From NCBI RefSeq assembly GCF_018860765.1, contig NZ_JAHKPV010000021.1, positions 1,010,667 to 1,074,666 of the forward strand: a DNA stretch of 64,000 bases. The letters are read 5' to 3'. Shown one piece after another: positions 1 through 10,148 of this stretch (within the stretch, counting starts at the first letter, position 1; each line of letters begins with the position of its first letter). The notes beneath the pieces were generated by a model. It did no database searches and was not told the DNA's origin. It saw only the letters and a list, made by a program, of their open reading frames with translations. This DNA is from Marinobacter salexigens. GTDB lineage: Bacteria; Pseudomonadota; Gammaproteobacteria; Pseudomonadales; Oleiphilaceae. A program made the position numbers and the translations under genes.

Positions 1-446
1 TCTATCTGCCAGCGTCTGCCTTCAGCGTAACGGCTGTACATACGAAACAGATCACCGGCAAAAATGGCTGCCTCGTCGCCGCCAGTTCCTGCGCGAATTT
101 CCAGAAACACGTTTTTGCCATCGTTTGGATCTTTCGGCAGCATCAAACGCTGCAATTCTTCATCTAGGGCTTCGGTTTTTTGCTCGGCAACTTCAAGCTC
201 TTCTGCGGCCATTTCGCGCATGTCCGCGTCGCCGTCTTTCGCCAGCTCTTTGGCTTCTTCAATATCTTCCAGCGACTGCTTCCAAGCTTGAAAGCACTGA
301 ACCACAGGCTCGATGTCGGAAAACTCCCGGGATAGTTCCCGAAATTTGTCCTGTTTGGCGATGGTTGCGGGGTCGCTGAGCAAAGCACTCACCTCCTCGA
401 AGCGCTCAACAAGTTGCTCGAGGCGGGACTGAATGGATGGTTTCAT
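1..446 (-). CDS. prfA: Peptide chain release factor 1, N-terminal part (cut by window edge)
   Basis: Class I release factor that recognises UAA and UAG stop codons and triggers peptide release in the ribosomal A site. Only the first 148 codons lie in the window; the gene continues past base 1. The visible part starts [19 protein letters not shown], a helical N-terminal domain, and reaches the conserved [12 protein letters not shown] stretch of the PCRF domain near residue 120. The PxT-type codon recognition and GGQ catalytic loops are outside the window. Its ATG overlaps the hemA stop as ATGA, so the two genes are co-transcribed and probably translationally coupled, the usual hemA-prfA arrangement in gammaproteobacteria. 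Confidence 0.95.
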   Translation of the reverse strand, partial: MKPSIQSRLEQLVERFEEVSALLSDPATIAKQDKFRELSREFSDIEPVVQCFQAWKQSLEDIEEAKELAKDGDADMREMAAEELEVAEQKTEALDEELQRLMLPKDPNDGKNVFLEIRAGTGGDEAAIFAGDLFRMYSRYAEGRRWQI

Positions 447-1732
447 ATTTTTTCCGGGGTGGTCGTCGCGTCTGCGTCCAACGTATCAAGCTGATGCAAT
501 TCTCTTAGCCACTCGGTCACCTCGGTGCGCCCTTCGGTGGTGGCCTTGCGAACCTGTATGGATGGTTCGTGCAGGAGTTTGTTTGTAAGGCCTCGCGCCA
601 AGCTGCGCAACGCTGTTTCGGGGTCGCCACCATTACGCAGGGCGCGTAGGGCCTTTTCCGTTTCTATATCTCGTAGCACTTCCGCACGCTGCCGGAACTG
701 TTTAAGTGTGGAGACCGCATCCAAGGCCCGGAGCTGGCTAAGGAACTCTTGCACACCATTGGCGATGAGGTTTTCCGCTTCGCGGGCGGCGCCTTCACGG
801 GTTCGGATATTTTCTTCGATGACCTGGCGCAGGTCGTCAACGGTATAAAGATACACGTCCGCCAAAGAGGCAACTTCCGGTTCAATATCCCGCGGCACGG
901 CAATATCGACCATAAAAAAGGGTCGGTGCTTACGTTTTTTCAAAGAGCGCTCTACCGCACCTTTGCCAAGAATAGGCAGAGGGCTGGCCGTGGACGAGAT
1001 GATGATATCAACGTCGGCCAAATAGTCCGGTATCTCAGAGAGCAGAATGCCCTTCCCGCCTCTGGATTCTGCTAACGCCTGAGCCCGCTCAAGTGTGCGG
1101 TTGGCAACAATAAAGTTCTTCACTCCGGCATCTGCAAGGTGTCGGGCAACCAACTCGATGGTTTTACCGGCACCAATCAGCAACGCCTTGTTCTCCGACA
1201 TGTCGGCAAAAATGCGGTGCGCCATGCTTACGGCGGCATAGGCGACAGACACAGGGTTCTCACCAATGGCAGTCTGCGTGCGTACGCGCTTGGCAACCGA
1301 GAATGTCTGCTCAAACATGCGAGAAAGGAAGGACCCACTGCCGCCATGCTCGCGCGCCAGGGCGTAAGCATCTTTTAACTGGCCGAAAATTTGGGGCTCG
1401 CCTAAAACCATGGAGTCCAGACCAGCCGCTACGCGCATTACGTGGCGCACGGCATCTGCGTCCCGGTGCACATAGAGGACTTCTTCCAACTCGCCCGCGT
1501 CCAAATCATGAAACCCAGCCAGCCAACGCAAAACCAGAGGCGCGCAGTCGTCATCGCCAGCCAGATAGAGCTCAGTGCGGTTGCAGGTAGAAAGAATTGC
1601 AGCCTCACTGGCGCCAGACGCCGCCCGCAACTCTGCAAACGCGTCTGACATACGCTCAGGCGTAAACGCGACTCGCTCCCTTAATTCAACAGGCGCGGTG
1701 CGATGATTGATTCCCAGCGTTAGCAGTGCCAT
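443..1732 (-). CDS. hemA: Glutamyl-tRNA reductase
   Basis: Reduces the glutamate on tRNA-Glu to glutamate-1-semialdehyde with NADPH, the first committed step of C5-pathway haem synthesis in the cytoplasm. The 429-residue length is typical. Visible hallmarks are the N-terminal [13 protein letters not shown], the catalytic cysteine at residue 50 in STCNRTELY, the GEPQIFGQ motif, and an NADP-binding [13 protein letters not shown] segment near residue 190, followed by a helical dimerisation domain. It lies upstream of prfA with an ATGA overlap and is divergent from the TPR-lipoprotein/lolB/ispE operon, across a 248-base spacer that should hold both promoters. Confidence 0.97.
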   Translation of the reverse strand: MALLTLGINHRTAPVELRERVAFTPERMSDAFAELRAASGASEAAILSTCNRTELYLAGDDDCAPLVLRWLAGFHDLDAGELEEVLYVHRDADAVRHVMRVAAGLDSMVLGEPQIFGQLKDAYALAREHGGSGSFLSRMFEQTFSVAKRVRTQTAIGENPVSVAYAAVSMAHRIFADMSENKALLIGAGKTIELVARHLADAGVKNFIVANRTLERAQALAESRGGKGILLSEIPDYLADVDIIISSTASPLPILGKGAVERSLKKRKHRPFFMVDIAVPRDIEPEVASLADVYLYTVDDLRQVIEENIRTREGAAREAENLIANGVQEFLSQLRALDAVSTLKQFRQRAEVLRDIETEKALRALRNGGDPETALRSLARGLTNKLLHEPSIQVRKATTEGRTEVTEWLRELHQLDTLDADATTTPEKI

Positions 1733-1980
1733 TTCTTGGTTCTACAATCCTCTACCGATGAACTGAGTAAATAAACACCATTGTGCAGGCATTTTAGCGG
1801 CCAGAGCCCTTAGCTGCCACCCATAACCGCTTAAGCTTCGGGAAGTGCGGACAGGTTGGGCAAGAACCAGAGCTTATGCCATTATAGGGAATCGGCGCAT
1901 ACCGCAGCCCGACTCAGCTCAAAATAATGACGGGTTGTGGGCTATTCAGGGTGCGTAGTCAATAAATCACGGGAAGTTGC
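1733..1980. other. Divergent intergenic region, hemA / TPR lipoprotein
   Basis: 248 bases between two divergently transcribed operons. It must carry promoters for hemA-prfA on one strand and the lipoprotein-lolB-ispE run on the other. I see no clear consensus -35/-10 pair or dyad that I would assign confidently. Confidence 0.5.
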
Positions 1981-3729
1981 ATGCACAAATCCGCACCGCT
2001 TTTGGTTACCTGTTTGTTTGGCCTCGCACTCACAGGCTGCGCTAGTTTAACCGATTCCGAACAAGCGTCTGGTGTCGATGAGACAACCGCTTCAGATACC
2101 AAAGACATCAACAGCGCTCCCCCCATAGAGTACGCAGACTTTGAACCGGAAACACTGTACCTGCTGCTTGCAGCAGAAATTGCTGCGCAGCGGGGCCGTT
2201 TCGACGTCACTCTGGTTAATTACCTGAAAGCCGCCCAACAATCCCGGGATAAAAACGTTATCGCACGGGCCATGCGCATTGCCCAATCCCTCAATGGCGA
2301 CAACGCCCAAAAGCAATTAGCAGAGTTATGGTTGGATGTAGACCCGAACAATCTGCAAGCTTTAAGGGTGTCTGCTATTCAGGCAGTCAAGCGCAGTCAG
2401 CTTGAAACTGCCATGGGGTACATGGAAAAGATTCTGGATCAGGGCGAAGATGCAGATTTTGACAGCCTCGCCGCCATGGCCGCCAACCTGCCGCCAGAAC
2501 AGCAAAAAGAGTTGATGACCCTGTACACCGAGATAGCTGAACGCCACCCCAGCATGCCGGAATTGGAATACAGCATCGCCCTGCTGTTAAAAATCACCGG
2601 TAACCCACAGGCGGCCCTTAGCCGACTCAACCCGCTGCTAAACGACCAGCCCAATTTTCAGCCAGCTATTATCCTGAAGGGTGACCTGCTTTACCAGAGC
2701 GGTGAAGTGACGAAAGCGCTTGAACACCTGATGGTGAATACACGCCGCTTTCCGGCCAACCGTCAAATGGGCACCTTGTATGGGCGCATGTTGATCAGTG
2801 AAGGGGAGCTGCAGGCTGCTCAAGATGAATTTAATCGGTTAGTACAACGCTACCCGGACAACCCCGGCTTGCGGCTCTCGCACGCGCTGGTTGCCTTAGA
2901 GAATAAGCAACTGGAACTGGCAAAAAAAGAGCTTACCCAGCTAACCGAACAAGGTCACCACACAAACGAAGCTAGCTATTACCTTGGCAGAATCGAGGAT
3001 GATGCTGGCAACACAGAGCAGGCTATCGGCTATTACCAAAGTGTGAGCGAGGGAACTTACTATTTTCCCTCCCTTGCCCGCGCCAGCGCTCTTTTGACCA
3101 AAGAAGGCAAGCTCGACGAAGCACTGGAAGACATCCGTTCTCTGCGCAGTGCGACCCCCAATCAAGCCGAGAACTTCTGGCTGCTTGAAGTTAACCTGCT
3201 GCTTGACCAAAACCTACGTAAGGAAGCACTGGAAGCTGCCACCAGCGCCCTTGCAGACCATCCGGGCAACCTTCAAATTCGCTACGCACGGGCCATGCTG
3301 TTCGACACTCTGGATCACCCAGCTAAAGCCGAAGAAGACCTCAAACAGATTGTTGAAAACAACCCGGACAACGCCGTGGCGCTGAATGCCCTTGGGTACA
3401 TACTCACCACTCGCACGGATCGCTTAAGCGAAGCCCGCAGCTACATTGAACAAGCTTTAGCCTTAGACCCGGAAAACCCCGCCATCCTCGACAGCATGGG
3501 GTGGGTTCTGTTTCAGGAAGGACGGGTCAATTCCGCACTGGATTACCTTTCCCGTGCATGGGCCGCCTTCCCCGACCCAGAGGTTGCCGCCCATTACGGT
3601 GAAGCTTTGTGGGTGAATGGTGCCGAGGAACAAGCGCACATTATCTGGGAGGAAGGCCTTGAACAGGATCCCGAACACGATGTGCTTCTGGAGACCATTG
3701 AGCGACTGACCGTCACTGGTGAACAGTGA
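1981..3729 (+). CDS. Outer-membrane-type TPR lipoprotein
   Basis: A 582-residue protein with a lipoprotein signal peptide; the lipobox LTGC places the lipidated cysteine at residue 20. The rest is almost entirely tetratricopeptide-like helical repeats. The clearest are in the last 200 residues, where NALGYILTTRTDRLSEA and ILDSMGWVLFQEGR are typical TPR helices. Residue +2 after the cysteine is Ala, not Asp, which favours Lol sorting to the outer membrane. It sits directly upstream of lolB with a 3-base overlap, as related TPR lipoproteins do in Pseudomonas and Marinobacter. A role as a periplasmic scaffold is inference; no catalytic motif is visible. Confidence 0.85.
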   Translation: MHKSAPLLVTCLFGLALTGCASLTDSEQASGVDETTASDTKDINSAPPIEYADFEPETLYLLLAAEIAAQRGRFDVTLVNYLKAAQQSRDKNVIARAMRIAQSLNGDNAQKQLAELWLDVDPNNLQALRVSAIQAVKRSQLETAMGYMEKILDQGEDADFDSLAAMAANLPPEQQKELMTLYTEIAERHPSMPELEYSIALLLKITGNPQAALSRLNPLLNDQPNFQPAIILKGDLLYQSGEVTKALEHLMVNTRRFPANRQMGTLYGRMLISEGELQAAQDEFNRLVQRYPDNPGLRLSHALVALENKQLELAKKELTQLTEQGHHTNEASYYLGRIEDDAGNTEQAIGYYQSVSEGTYYFPSLARASALLTKEGKLDEALEDIRSLRSATPNQAENFWLLEVNLLLDQNLRKEALEAATSALADHPGNLQIRYARAMLFDTLDHPAKAEEDLKQIVENNPDNAVALNALGYILTTRTDRLSEARSYIEQALALDPENPAILDSMGWVLFQEGRVNSALDYLSRAWAAFPDPEVAAHYGEALWVNGAEEQAHIIWEEGLEQDPEHDVLLETIERLTVTGEQ

Positions 3730-4364
3730 TGCTATCGTTTATCCGCCGATGGGCAGCTGTATTACTCGTAATGGGTTTGAGCGCCTGTACCAGCATTCAG
3801 CTAGAGCCGTTACCGGAAGGCATGACAGACCAGCCGCCAGCCGATTGGCAAGACCGTGCCGCTAAACTGGGAGTGTTTGATCACTGGCAGTTAACGGGGA
3901 AACTAGCCGTACGCCAGCCCTCAGACAGTGGCACCGCGATCATTAACCATTGGATACAAGAAGGCGAGGCCTACGATCTTGCTTTATCTTCCTCATTTTT
4001 GGGAATGGGCAGCACAAAGCTGAAAGGTGTTCCGGGGTTTATTGAGCTCAAGCTCTCCAACGGAGAGGTTTATCAATCCGGAGACCCAGACGCTCTAATG
4101 GAAGCCGCAACTGGCTGGCAACTGCCTCTAGAAAGCCTAATCTGGTGGATACGGGGCCTGCCAGCACCGGCGGGTGATTTCCGGCTACTCTTTGACGACC
4201 GGGGCGAATTGGCGATAATCCGTCAGGACGGCTGGGAGATCCGCTATGACCGCTGGCACGAACTGCAAGGCAACACACCAGCCCTACCAGCCAGAATCAC
4301 AGCGCTAAAAGAGAAAAAGCGGGTGCGCGTTGTTGTAAGCAACTGGCAGGATCTAACTCCGTGA
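3729..4364 (+). CDS. lolB: Outer-membrane lipoprotein insertion protein LolB
   Basis: LolB accepts lipoproteins from the periplasmic carrier LolA and inserts them into the inner leaflet of the outer membrane. It is itself a lipoprotein: a hydrophobic signal ends in the lipobox LSAC near residue 20. Family features are the DHWQLTGKLAVR strand, the exposed hydrophobic loop SSSFLGMGSTKL, and WWIRGLPAP in the middle. At about 211 residues it has the usual size. ATG at 3729 overlaps the upstream stop; GTG at 3726 in the same frame is an alternative. It is followed by ispE through a GTGA overlap, a lolB-ispE-prs order widespread in gammaproteobacteria. Confidence 0.93.
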   Translation: MLSFIRRWAAVLLVMGLSACTSIQLEPLPEGMTDQPPADWQDRAAKLGVFDHWQLTGKLAVRQPSDSGTAIINHWIQEGEAYDLALSSSFLGMGSTKLKGVPGFIELKLSNGEVYQSGDPDALMEAATGWQLPLESLIWWIRGLPAPAGDFRLLFDDRGELAIIRQDGWEIRYDRWHELQGNTPALPARITALKEKKRVRVVVSNWQDLTP

Positions 4365-5224
4365 CAAGCTCTATCACTCTCCCCTCTCCCGCCAAATTAA
4401 ATCTCTTCCTACACATCGTCGGTCAGCGCCCGGACGGTTACCATGAACTGCAGACGCTGTTTCAGTTTCTGGATTACGGCGATGAGATTACGCTGAGCCT
4501 AACCCCTGAACAGCCCGGAGTTCGCCTTGAGAGCTCCCTTCCCGGGGTTTCCGATGAAGACAACCTGATCATCCGGGCCGCCAAAGCCATTGCAAACAAA
4601 ATACCTGACGAGCTTTCAGGCGTAAGCATTCGCATTCAAAAACGCTTACCCATGGGTGGCGGCCTCGGTGGCGGCAGCTCCAATGCGGCCACAACACTGC
4701 TGGGATTGAACCATCTATGGGGCCTCAAGCTAGAGCTCGAAGAGCTCGCACAAATCGGTTTACCTCTGGGTGCCGACGTACCGGTATTTGTGCGCGGACA
4801 CGCGGCTTTCGGTGAAGGTATCGGCGAAAAGCTAACTCCGGCATTCCCCCCGGAAGACTGGTTTGTCGTGCTAAAGCCAGCCTGCAACATCAACACCGGA
4901 AAGATATTTTCAGTCAAAGGGTTGACAAGGGATACCGCGAGAATCACAATAGCGCCCGCTTTTGAGGGAGACGCCTCGAGGTACCGAAATGACTGTGAAG
5001 ATGTAGTTTTAAAACTATATCCTGAGGTCAAACAGAGCATGGATTGGCTCACACAATTCGGACCTGCAAGATTAACCGGAACCGGGGCTTGCATTTTTGG
5101 ACGTTTCCCTACAGAATCCGCAGCCCGGATTATCTGGGAAAGCAAACCCTCCGGCATCACCGGGTTCGTAGCTAAAGGGGTGAACGTATCACCTCTTCAC
5201 CAAAAGCTAACAGAGCTGGAATGA
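4361..5224 (+). CDS. ispE: 4-diphosphocytidyl-2-C-methyl-D-erythritol kinase
   Basis: Phosphorylates the 2-hydroxyl of CDP-methylerythritol with ATP in the non-mevalonate (MEP) isoprenoid pathway. It is a GHMP kinase of 287 residues: [21 protein letters not shown] at the N-terminus carries the substrate-binding part (catalytic Lys and Asp region), and [14 protein letters not shown] near residue 95 is the ATP-binding loop. The C-terminal domain contains [11 protein letters not shown], the third GHMP motif. Starts with GTG overlapping the lolB stop. The tRNA-Gln gene begins only 19 bases after its stop, so the transcript probably runs through the tRNA. Confidence 0.95.
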   Translation: MTSSITLPSPAKLNLFLHIVGQRPDGYHELQTLFQFLDYGDEITLSLTPEQPGVRLESSLPGVSDEDNLIIRAAKAIANKIPDELSGVSIRIQKRLPMGGGLGGGSSNAATTLLGLNHLWGLKLELEELAQIGLPLGADVPVFVRGHAAFGEGIGEKLTPAFPPEDWFVVLKPACNINTGKIFSVKGLTRDTARITIAPAFEGDASRYRNDCEDVVLKLYPEVKQSMDWLTQFGPARLTGTGACIFGRFPTESAARIIWESKPSGITGFVAKGVNVSPLHQKLTELE

Positions 5225-5243
5225 TGCCAAAAAAGCACGATAC

Positions 5244-5318
5244 TGGGGTGTCGCCAAGTGGTAAGGCAACGGGTTTTGATCCCGTCATGCGCAGGTTCGA
5301 ATCCTGCCACCCCAGCCA
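5244..5318 (+). tRNA. tRNA-Gln(TTG)
   Basis: 75 nt with encoded CCA. The acceptor stem TGGGGTG pairs with CACCCCA, and the anticodon loop TTTTGAT has TTG at the anticodon. The T-loop GTTCGAATC is canonical. It sits between ispE and prs with almost no spacer, so it is likely processed from the operon transcript; an ispE-tRNA-Gln-prs order is common in this group. Confidence 0.97.
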
Positions 5319-5370
5319 CCTTTCTCCCGATTCTTCTGACTCAACCTCCGAAAACGAGAAGGATGCCGTC

Positions 5371-6321
5371 GTGTCCAAATTGATGATTTTCTCCGGCAAC
5401 GCCAACCCTGAACTTGCCCACGCCATCGCAAGAAAACTCCACATCCCCATGGGGGAAGCCACTGTAGGCTGCTTCAGCGATGGAGAAACAACCGTCGAGA
5501 TCAACGAAAACGTTCGCGGTCACGATGTATTCATTATTCAGCCCACCTGCTACCCGACGAATGACAACCTGATGGAACTGATCATGATGGCCGACGCCCT
5601 GCGCCGCGCCTCTGCATCGCGCATCACGGCCGTTATTCCTTATTACGGGTATGCACGCCAGGATCGCCGAGTACGCTCCAGCCGTGTTGCCATCAGCGCT
5701 AAAGTTGTTGCAGACATGATCTCCAGCATCGGCGTCGATCGCGTACTAACCGTAGACCTGCACGCCGATCAGATTCAGGGCTTTTTTGACGTACCGGTAG
5801 ATAACATCTATGCAACACCCGTTCTGCTCGATGACATCGAAAAGCAACGGTTCGAGAATTTTGTTGTGGTTTCTCCGGATGTTGGCGGCGTTGTACGGGC
5901 TCGCGCTATTGCCAAGCTTCTCGATGATGCCGATCTAGCCATTATTGACAAGCGCCGCCCCAAGGCCAACGTATCCCAAGTGATGCATATCATCGGTGAT
6001 GTTGCAGACAAAACCTGCATCCTTGTGGACGATATCGTCGATACCGCTGGCACCTTGTGCAAGGCTGCAAATGCATTAAAAGAACGTGGAGCAACCCGCG
6101 TTGTAGCCTACATCACCCACCCGGTTCTCTCCGGCCCCGCTATCGAGAACATAAGCGCGTCCGAAATTGACGAAGTGGTCGTATGCGATACCATCCCGCT
6201 GGGTGACAAAGCAAGAAACTGTGATAGAATCCGCCCCCTCAGCATGGCCGGACTGCTCGCGGAATCTATTCGCCGCGTAAGCAACGAAGAGTCCATCAGC
6301 GCCTTGTTTGAGAATGTCTGA
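5371..6321 (+). CDS. prs: Ribose-phosphate pyrophosphokinase (PRPP synthase)
   Basis: Makes 5-phosphoribosyl-1-pyrophosphate from ribose-5-phosphate and ATP for nucleotide, His and Trp synthesis. The GTG start at 5371, preceded by AGAAGGA, gives 316 residues, matching the family length. Motifs: [15 protein letters not shown] near residue 35, [11 protein letters not shown] (ATP loop), [12 protein letters not shown] with the metal-binding His, and the PRPP-binding [12 protein letters not shown] loop near 215. The frame stays open upstream through the tRNA, but that part is not protein-coding. A strong terminator follows at 6385. Confidence 0.96.
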   Translation: MSKLMIFSGNANPELAHAIARKLHIPMGEATVGCFSDGETTVEINENVRGHDVFIIQPTCYPTNDNLMELIMMADALRRASASRITAVIPYYGYARQDRRVRSSRVAISAKVVADMISSIGVDRVLTVDLHADQIQGFFDVPVDNIYATPVLLDDIEKQRFENFVVVSPDVGGVVRARAIAKLLDDADLAIIDKRRPKANVSQVMHIIGDVADKTCILVDDIVDTAGTLCKAANALKERGATRVVAYITHPVLSGPAIENISASEIDEVVVCDTIPLGDKARNCDRIRPLSMAGLLAESIRRVSNEESISALFENV

Positions 6322-6384
6322 GTAAACGGCGCGCCGTAATACTCAATAAAACAGCAAGTTAATAACAGCTGTTCGAAAGATACC

Positions 6385-6418
6385 GAGTCGGGAGCCCAAT
6401 CAGGCTCCCGACTCTTTT
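6385..6418 (+). terminator. Rho-independent terminator after prs
   Basis: A perfect 12-bp stem (GAGTCGGGAGCC with GGCTCCCGACTC) with a 6-nt loop, followed by TTTT. It ends the ispE-tRNA-prs transcript before rplY. Confidence 0.85.
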
Positions 6419-6506
6419 AGTCAGCCGGAAAATCCGGCTTTTTGAAACCATCGCCTGTCCCAACGCCTGGTCGCGGGCAGTTCAGGTGACGATTGAGGTA
6501 CAAACC

Positions 6507-7157
6507 ATGTCTCAGGACTTTGTTATTGAAGCATTTCCTCGTGACGACAAGGGGAGAGGTGCGAGCCGCCGCCTGCGTCGCGAAGAACGTAAAATTCCAG
6601 CCATCATCTACGGTGCTGGCAAAGAAGCTACTCCGATTTCCATCTGGCACAACGAGCTGAAAAAAGCTCTGGAAAACGAAGCTTTCTTCTCTCACATTTT
6701 GACCATTGAACTGAATGGCAAAAAAGAAAGTGTGATCATGAAGGATCTTCAGCGTCACCCGTACAAGCTGCTACTTACTCACGCCGATTTCCAGCGCGTT
6801 GAGAAAGATCAGGAAATCGTTGTTCACGTTCCATTGCATTTGGTGAACGAAGACACAGCTCCGGCGATCAAGACATTTGGTGGCGTTGCTTTCCGTCTGA
6901 TGACCGAAGTTGAAGTAGCTTGCCTGCCAGCCAACTTGCCCGAGTTCATCGAAATCGATATGGCTGACATCGAGATGGATCAGGTTGTGCACTTGAGTGA
7001 CCTGAAACTGCCAGAAGGCGTTCGTATTCCAGCCCTTCAGCACGATTCAGAACACGATCAGGCTGTTGTGTCTGTTAGCAAGCCGAAAGGCGTAAAAGCT
7101 GACGACGCAGAAAGCGAAGGCGACGAAGAAAGCGAAGAAGGCGAAAGCAAGGAGTAA
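6507..7157 (+). CDS. rplY: 50S ribosomal protein L25 / general stress protein Ctc
   Basis: 5S rRNA-binding protein of the large subunit. The 216-residue form is the long Ctc type: an N-terminal L25 beta-barrel (EAFPRDDKGRGASRRLRR start, then KIPAIIYGAG), a C-terminal Ctc/TL5 domain (LPANLPEFIEIDMADIEMDQ), and an acidic tail of Glu, Asp and Ser. ATG at 6507 has GAGG at a good distance; a GTG 21 bases upstream is in frame but adds residues absent from the family. It is followed 21 bases later by pth, the usual rplY-pth-ychF order. Confidence 0.95.
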   Translation: MSQDFVIEAFPRDDKGRGASRRLRREERKIPAIIYGAGKEATPISIWHNELKKALENEAFFSHILTIELNGKKESVIMKDLQRHPYKLLLTHADFQRVEKDQEIVVHVPLHLVNEDTAPAIKTFGGVAFRLMTEVEVACLPANLPEFIEIDMADIEMDQVVHLSDLKLPEGVRIPALQHDSEHDQAVVSVSKPKGVKADDAESEGDEESEEGESKE

Positions 7158-7178
7158 TTACTCCGGAGGCGTTGGCAG

Positions 7179-7772
7179 ATGGCACAGGATATTGTCATGG
7201 TGGTTGGGCTGGGTAACCCCGGTACCGACTATGAGAATACCCGCCATAATGCCGGCGCCCTCTTCGTTGAAGCACTGGCCCGCGATGCGGGCCAGTCGCT
7301 ACGCCCTGAAAAGAAGTACCACGGGCATTATGCCCGTATTCAGTGGCAAGGCATTGAGCTTCACCTACTGAACCCCGCCACTTTTATGAACCGCAGCGGC
7401 CTTTCTGTAAAAGCCCTCGCGGACTTTTTCAAAATCCCTCCCTCTCAGATTTTGATCGCTCACGATGAGCTAGACCTCCCCCCGGGCACCGCAAAGCTAA
7501 AAAAAGGCGGTGGGCATGGCGGGCATAACGGCTTAAGAGACACCATTGCTCACCTTGGCACGAATGAATTCCAGAGGTTGCGTATTGGCATTGGACACCC
7601 AGGTGATAGCCGCAAAGTGACCGGTTATGTGTTGGGCCGCCTAGGCAAACGTGAGACAGAAGACCTAGGTGCACTATTTGACGAAATCATGCGAGTACTA
7701 CCCGATGCAGCCACGGGCAACCTTGCTGCTGCCATGAACCGTTTGCACAGCGTAAAGCCAGCCACCGCCTGA
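7179..7772 (+). CDS. pth: Peptidyl-tRNA hydrolase
   Basis: Hydrolyses peptidyl-tRNA that drops off ribosomes, recycling tRNA. The 197 residues are a standard length. Seen: [19 protein letters not shown] with the catalytic His at residue 23 and the conserved Asn at residue 13, [10 protein letters not shown], the [11 protein letters not shown] loop with the catalytic Asp, and the [11 protein letters not shown] glycine-rich motif. A purine-rich CCGGAGG lies shortly before the ATG. It is between rplY and ychF, a conserved translation-associated trio. Confidence 0.97.
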   Translation: MAQDIVMVVGLGNPGTDYENTRHNAGALFVEALARDAGQSLRPEKKYHGHYARIQWQGIELHLLNPATFMNRSGLSVKALADFFKIPPSQILIAHDELDLPPGTAKLKKGGGHGGHNGLRDTIAHLGTNEFQRLRIGIGHPGDSRKVTGYVLGRLGKRETEDLGALFDEIMRVLPDAATGNLAAAMNRLHSVKPATA

Positions 7773-7885
7773 ACCTGCCCGAGAGTAGTTTCAAGCAATA
7801 GCCACCCCTGATATCCCCTACTCGCACCCACAGCCGGACACCGGTATAATCCGGCCAAATTTCCCCGTATCAGCAGAGGCACTCC

Positions 7886-8977
7886 ATGGGTTTTAACTGC
7901 GGCATCGTCGGCCTACCTAACGTCGGCAAATCCACCCTGTTCAACGCATTAACCAAAGCAGGCATTGGCGCGGAAAACTTCCCGTTCTGCACCATCGAAC
8001 CGAATGCAGGCGTGGTTGCAATGCCAGACCCACGCCTCAACAAGCTCGCAGAGATCGTAAAACCTGAGCGAGTTGTGCCCACCACCATGGAATTCGTGGA
8101 CATTGCAGGCCTTGTAGCTGGCGCATCCAAAGGTGAAGGCCTAGGCAACCAATTCCTTGCCAACATCCGCCAGACTGAAGCCATAGCCCACGTCGTTCGC
8201 TGCTTCGACGACCCCAACGTTATACACGTTGCCAATAAAATCGACCCAGCTGCAGATATTGATATCATCAATACTGAACTTGCACTGGCCGACATGGATA
8301 CCGTTGAAAAGGCCATCAAGCGTGTTCAGCGGATCGCCAAAAGCGGTGACAAAGAAGCGAAAGCCCAGATTGCGATTTTTGAACGCCTATTGCCGGTATT
8401 GAACGAAGGCAAACCCGTGCGCGGGATGGATCTGGATAAAGACGAGCTGCGGCTCATCCGCGAGCTGTGCCTACTCACCATCAAGCCAACCATGTATATC
8501 GCCAACGTTAGCGAAGATGGCTTTGAGAACAACCCTTACTTGGACAAAGTGCGCGAGATCGCGGCTGAAGAAAACGCAGTAGTCGTGCCCATCTGCAACA
8601 AAATTGAAGCGGAAATCTCGGAGCTGGAAGACGACGAGAAAAGTATGTTTCTGGGCGAAATGGGCATGGAAGAGCCAGGCCTCGACCGTGTTATCCGCGC
8701 CGGCTATAGCCTACTAGGGCTACAGACCTATTTCACCGCCGGTGTAAAGGAAGTGCGGGCGTGGACAGTCAAAATCGGCGCAACAGCCCCGCAAGCCGCG
8801 GCAGTTATCCACACAGACTTCGAACGCGGCTTTATCCGGGCCGAGGTCATCGGATATGACGACTTTGTAGAATATAACGGCGAAGCTGGCGCCAAGGAAG
8901 CTGGCAAGTGGCGTCTGGAAGGCAAGGAGTACATTGTTAAGGATGGCGACGTCATCCACTTCCGGTTTAACGTTTAA
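7886..8977 (+). CDS. ychF: Redox-regulated ATPase/GTPase YchF (Obg family)
   Basis: Universally conserved ribosome-associated P-loop NTPase that prefers ATP (OLA1/YchF). It has 363 residues: the G1 motif GLPNVGKST at residues 8-16, G3 [16 protein letters not shown], a helical coiled-coil insertion in the middle (about 130-200), the atypical G4 CNKIEAE in place of NKxD, which explains the family's ATP preference, and a C-terminal TGS domain ending in [12 protein letters not shown]. The ATG is preceded by CAGAGG. Located 113 bases after pth. Confidence 0.96.
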   Translation: MGFNCGIVGLPNVGKSTLFNALTKAGIGAENFPFCTIEPNAGVVAMPDPRLNKLAEIVKPERVVPTTMEFVDIAGLVAGASKGEGLGNQFLANIRQTEAIAHVVRCFDDPNVIHVANKIDPAADIDIINTELALADMDTVEKAIKRVQRIAKSGDKEAKAQIAIFERLLPVLNEGKPVRGMDLDKDELRLIRELCLLTIKPTMYIANVSEDGFENNPYLDKVREIAAEENAVVVPICNKIEAEISELEDDEKSMFLGEMGMEEPGLDRVIRAGYSLLGLQTYFTAGVKEVRAWTVKIGATAPQAAAVIHTDFERGFIRAEVIGYDDFVEYNGEAGAKEAGKWRLEGKEYIVKDGDVIHFRFNV

Positions 8978-8996
8978 GCCTCTCGCTGTGACTAGA

Positions 8997-9024
8997 GGGC
9001 TGCCAGACAGGCGTTTGGCAGCCC
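8997..9024. terminator. Possible bidirectional terminator, ychF / RsuA-type gene
   Basis: A 9-bp stem (GGGCTGCCA with TGGCAGCCC) in the short space between two convergent genes. The T-tract is poor on both sides, so termination by this hairpin alone is uncertain. Confidence 0.45.
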
Positions 9025-9036
9025 GACGTTTCCTAC

Positions 9037-9753
9037 CTACTCTGTTGCACCTAGTGTCCCGCCTAGCTTTTCTGCGGTAAGCACCCTGCTCTCCCCTACC
9101 CCAAGCCCCGCCAAGGTTATGCTCCCGACAGAAATCCGGTGGAGCGCCAGCACTTGGTTCTGAAAATAACCGAACATCCGCTTAACTTGGTGATATTTGC
9201 CCTCAACCAACGTGAGCCTAACAGCGAAGTCAGAGAGCACCTCTAAACATGCGGGGCGCGTTGTGATGTTTTCATACGCAAAGTAGATTCCCTTGCGAAA
9301 CACCTCCGCATATTCATCGCCCACCGGCTTAGCTAACGTCACTTCATAGGTCTTTGCCAGTTTTGTCTCAGGTAAGCTTATCTTGCGAGACCAAGCTCCA
9401 TCATTGCTGAGCAGAATCAGCCCGGTTGTGTTGAAATCCAGGCGGCCAGCAATGTGAAGTTCGCTCTTCTGCGGGTGCTGAATAAGATCCAAAACGGTAG
9501 GATGCTTAGCGTCTTTGGTTGCGCTAACCACTCCCCGAGGCTTATTCAGCATAATATAAACGGGTTCCTTGTCTTTTAAGCACTGGCCATCCAATACAAC
9601 CTGAGTGAATTCCGTCACTTGTTGTTGGATTGACTGCGCCACACACCCGTCCAGAAAAATCCGTTTTTGCGCAATCAAAAGACGGGTATCTGACATCGAA
9701 AAAGCACTATTTTGGCTTATAAAGCGATCTAGTCGATGGGTCTTGGATTTCAA
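9037..9753 (-). CDS. 16S rRNA pseudouridine synthase, RsuA family
   Basis: Isomerises a uridine to pseudouridine in rRNA; RsuA itself acts on U516 of 16S rRNA. The 238 residues contain an N-terminal S4 RNA-binding domain (RLDRFISQ start), then the catalytic domain: MLNKPRGVVSAT, and AGRLDFNTTGLILLSNDG with the catalytic Asp, then LVEGKYHQVKRMF near the C-terminus. Start is TTG at 9753 with AAGGTG upstream; a later ATG would delete the S4 strand. Substrate specificity between RsuA and RluE/F types cannot be decided by eye, though the short form and S4 domain favour RsuA. Confidence 0.88.
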   Translation of the reverse strand: MKSKTHRLDRFISQNSAFSMSDTRLLIAQKRIFLDGCVAQSIQQQVTEFTQVVLDGQCLKDKEPVYIMLNKPRGVVSATKDAKHPTVLDLIQHPQKSELHIAGRLDFNTTGLILLSNDGAWSRKISLPETKLAKTYEVTLAKPVGDEYAEVFRKGIYFAYENITTRPACLEVLSDFAVRLTLVEGKYHQVKRMFGYFQNQVLALHRISVGSITLAGLGVGESRVLTAEKLGGTLGATE

Positions 9754-9767
9754 ACAGCACCTTGTTT

Positions 9768-10148
9768 TCAGGATACCGCTGAAGGCAGGTTGCCACCCAG
9801 CATATTCTCCACCACAGCGGCGTTATAAAAGGCTTCAACCGTATGAATTTTGTCGCCACGAACCCGAAACCAGACCGCAAGCCGAACATCCCCAATGGGT
9901 TCAAAATGAGTTTGATAGTCCAGAATCGCAAACACGTGTTCTCCATCTGCACTGAGCTGGCGAACGATTAAGCTCTTTTGGATGGCAACCATTCCGAACA
10001 AGTAGGACAACAGGTCATCACGACTGAGGAAACGCATGTTTGGCCCCACATACTCAAAATCTTCCACAGCCAGCAAGTTCTTTGCTTCATCCGGACGCTG
10101 GGCACGAATATCAGCGATGAACTGCGCCACTATTTCTTTCGGTTGCAT
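9768..10148 (-). CDS. NTF2/SnoaL-like fold protein
   Basis: A 126-residue single-domain protein with the look of the SnoaL/NTF2-like superfamily: an N-terminal helix (VAQFIADIRAQ), an aromatic stretch FEYVGPNMRFLSRDDLLSYL, then the sheet ending VWFRVRGDKIHTVEAFYNAA. Members include small-molecule isomerases and dehydratases as well as ligand-binding proteins of unknown role, so no reaction is assigned. It lies 14 bases upstream of the RsuA-type gene on the same strand, so the pair may be co-transcribed. Confidence 0.7.
   Translation of the reverse strand: MQPKEIVAQFIADIRAQRPDEAKNLLAVEDFEYVGPNMRFLSRDDLLSYLFGMVAIQKSLIVRQLSADGEHVFAILDYQTHFEPIGDVRLAVWFRVRGDKIHTVEAFYNAAVVENMLGGNLPSAVS

Noticed and set aside
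5221..5370. The prs reading frame is open through tRNA-Gln
   Set aside because: Coding across a tRNA is not credible; the family length and the AGAAGGA before GTG 5371 fix the real start.
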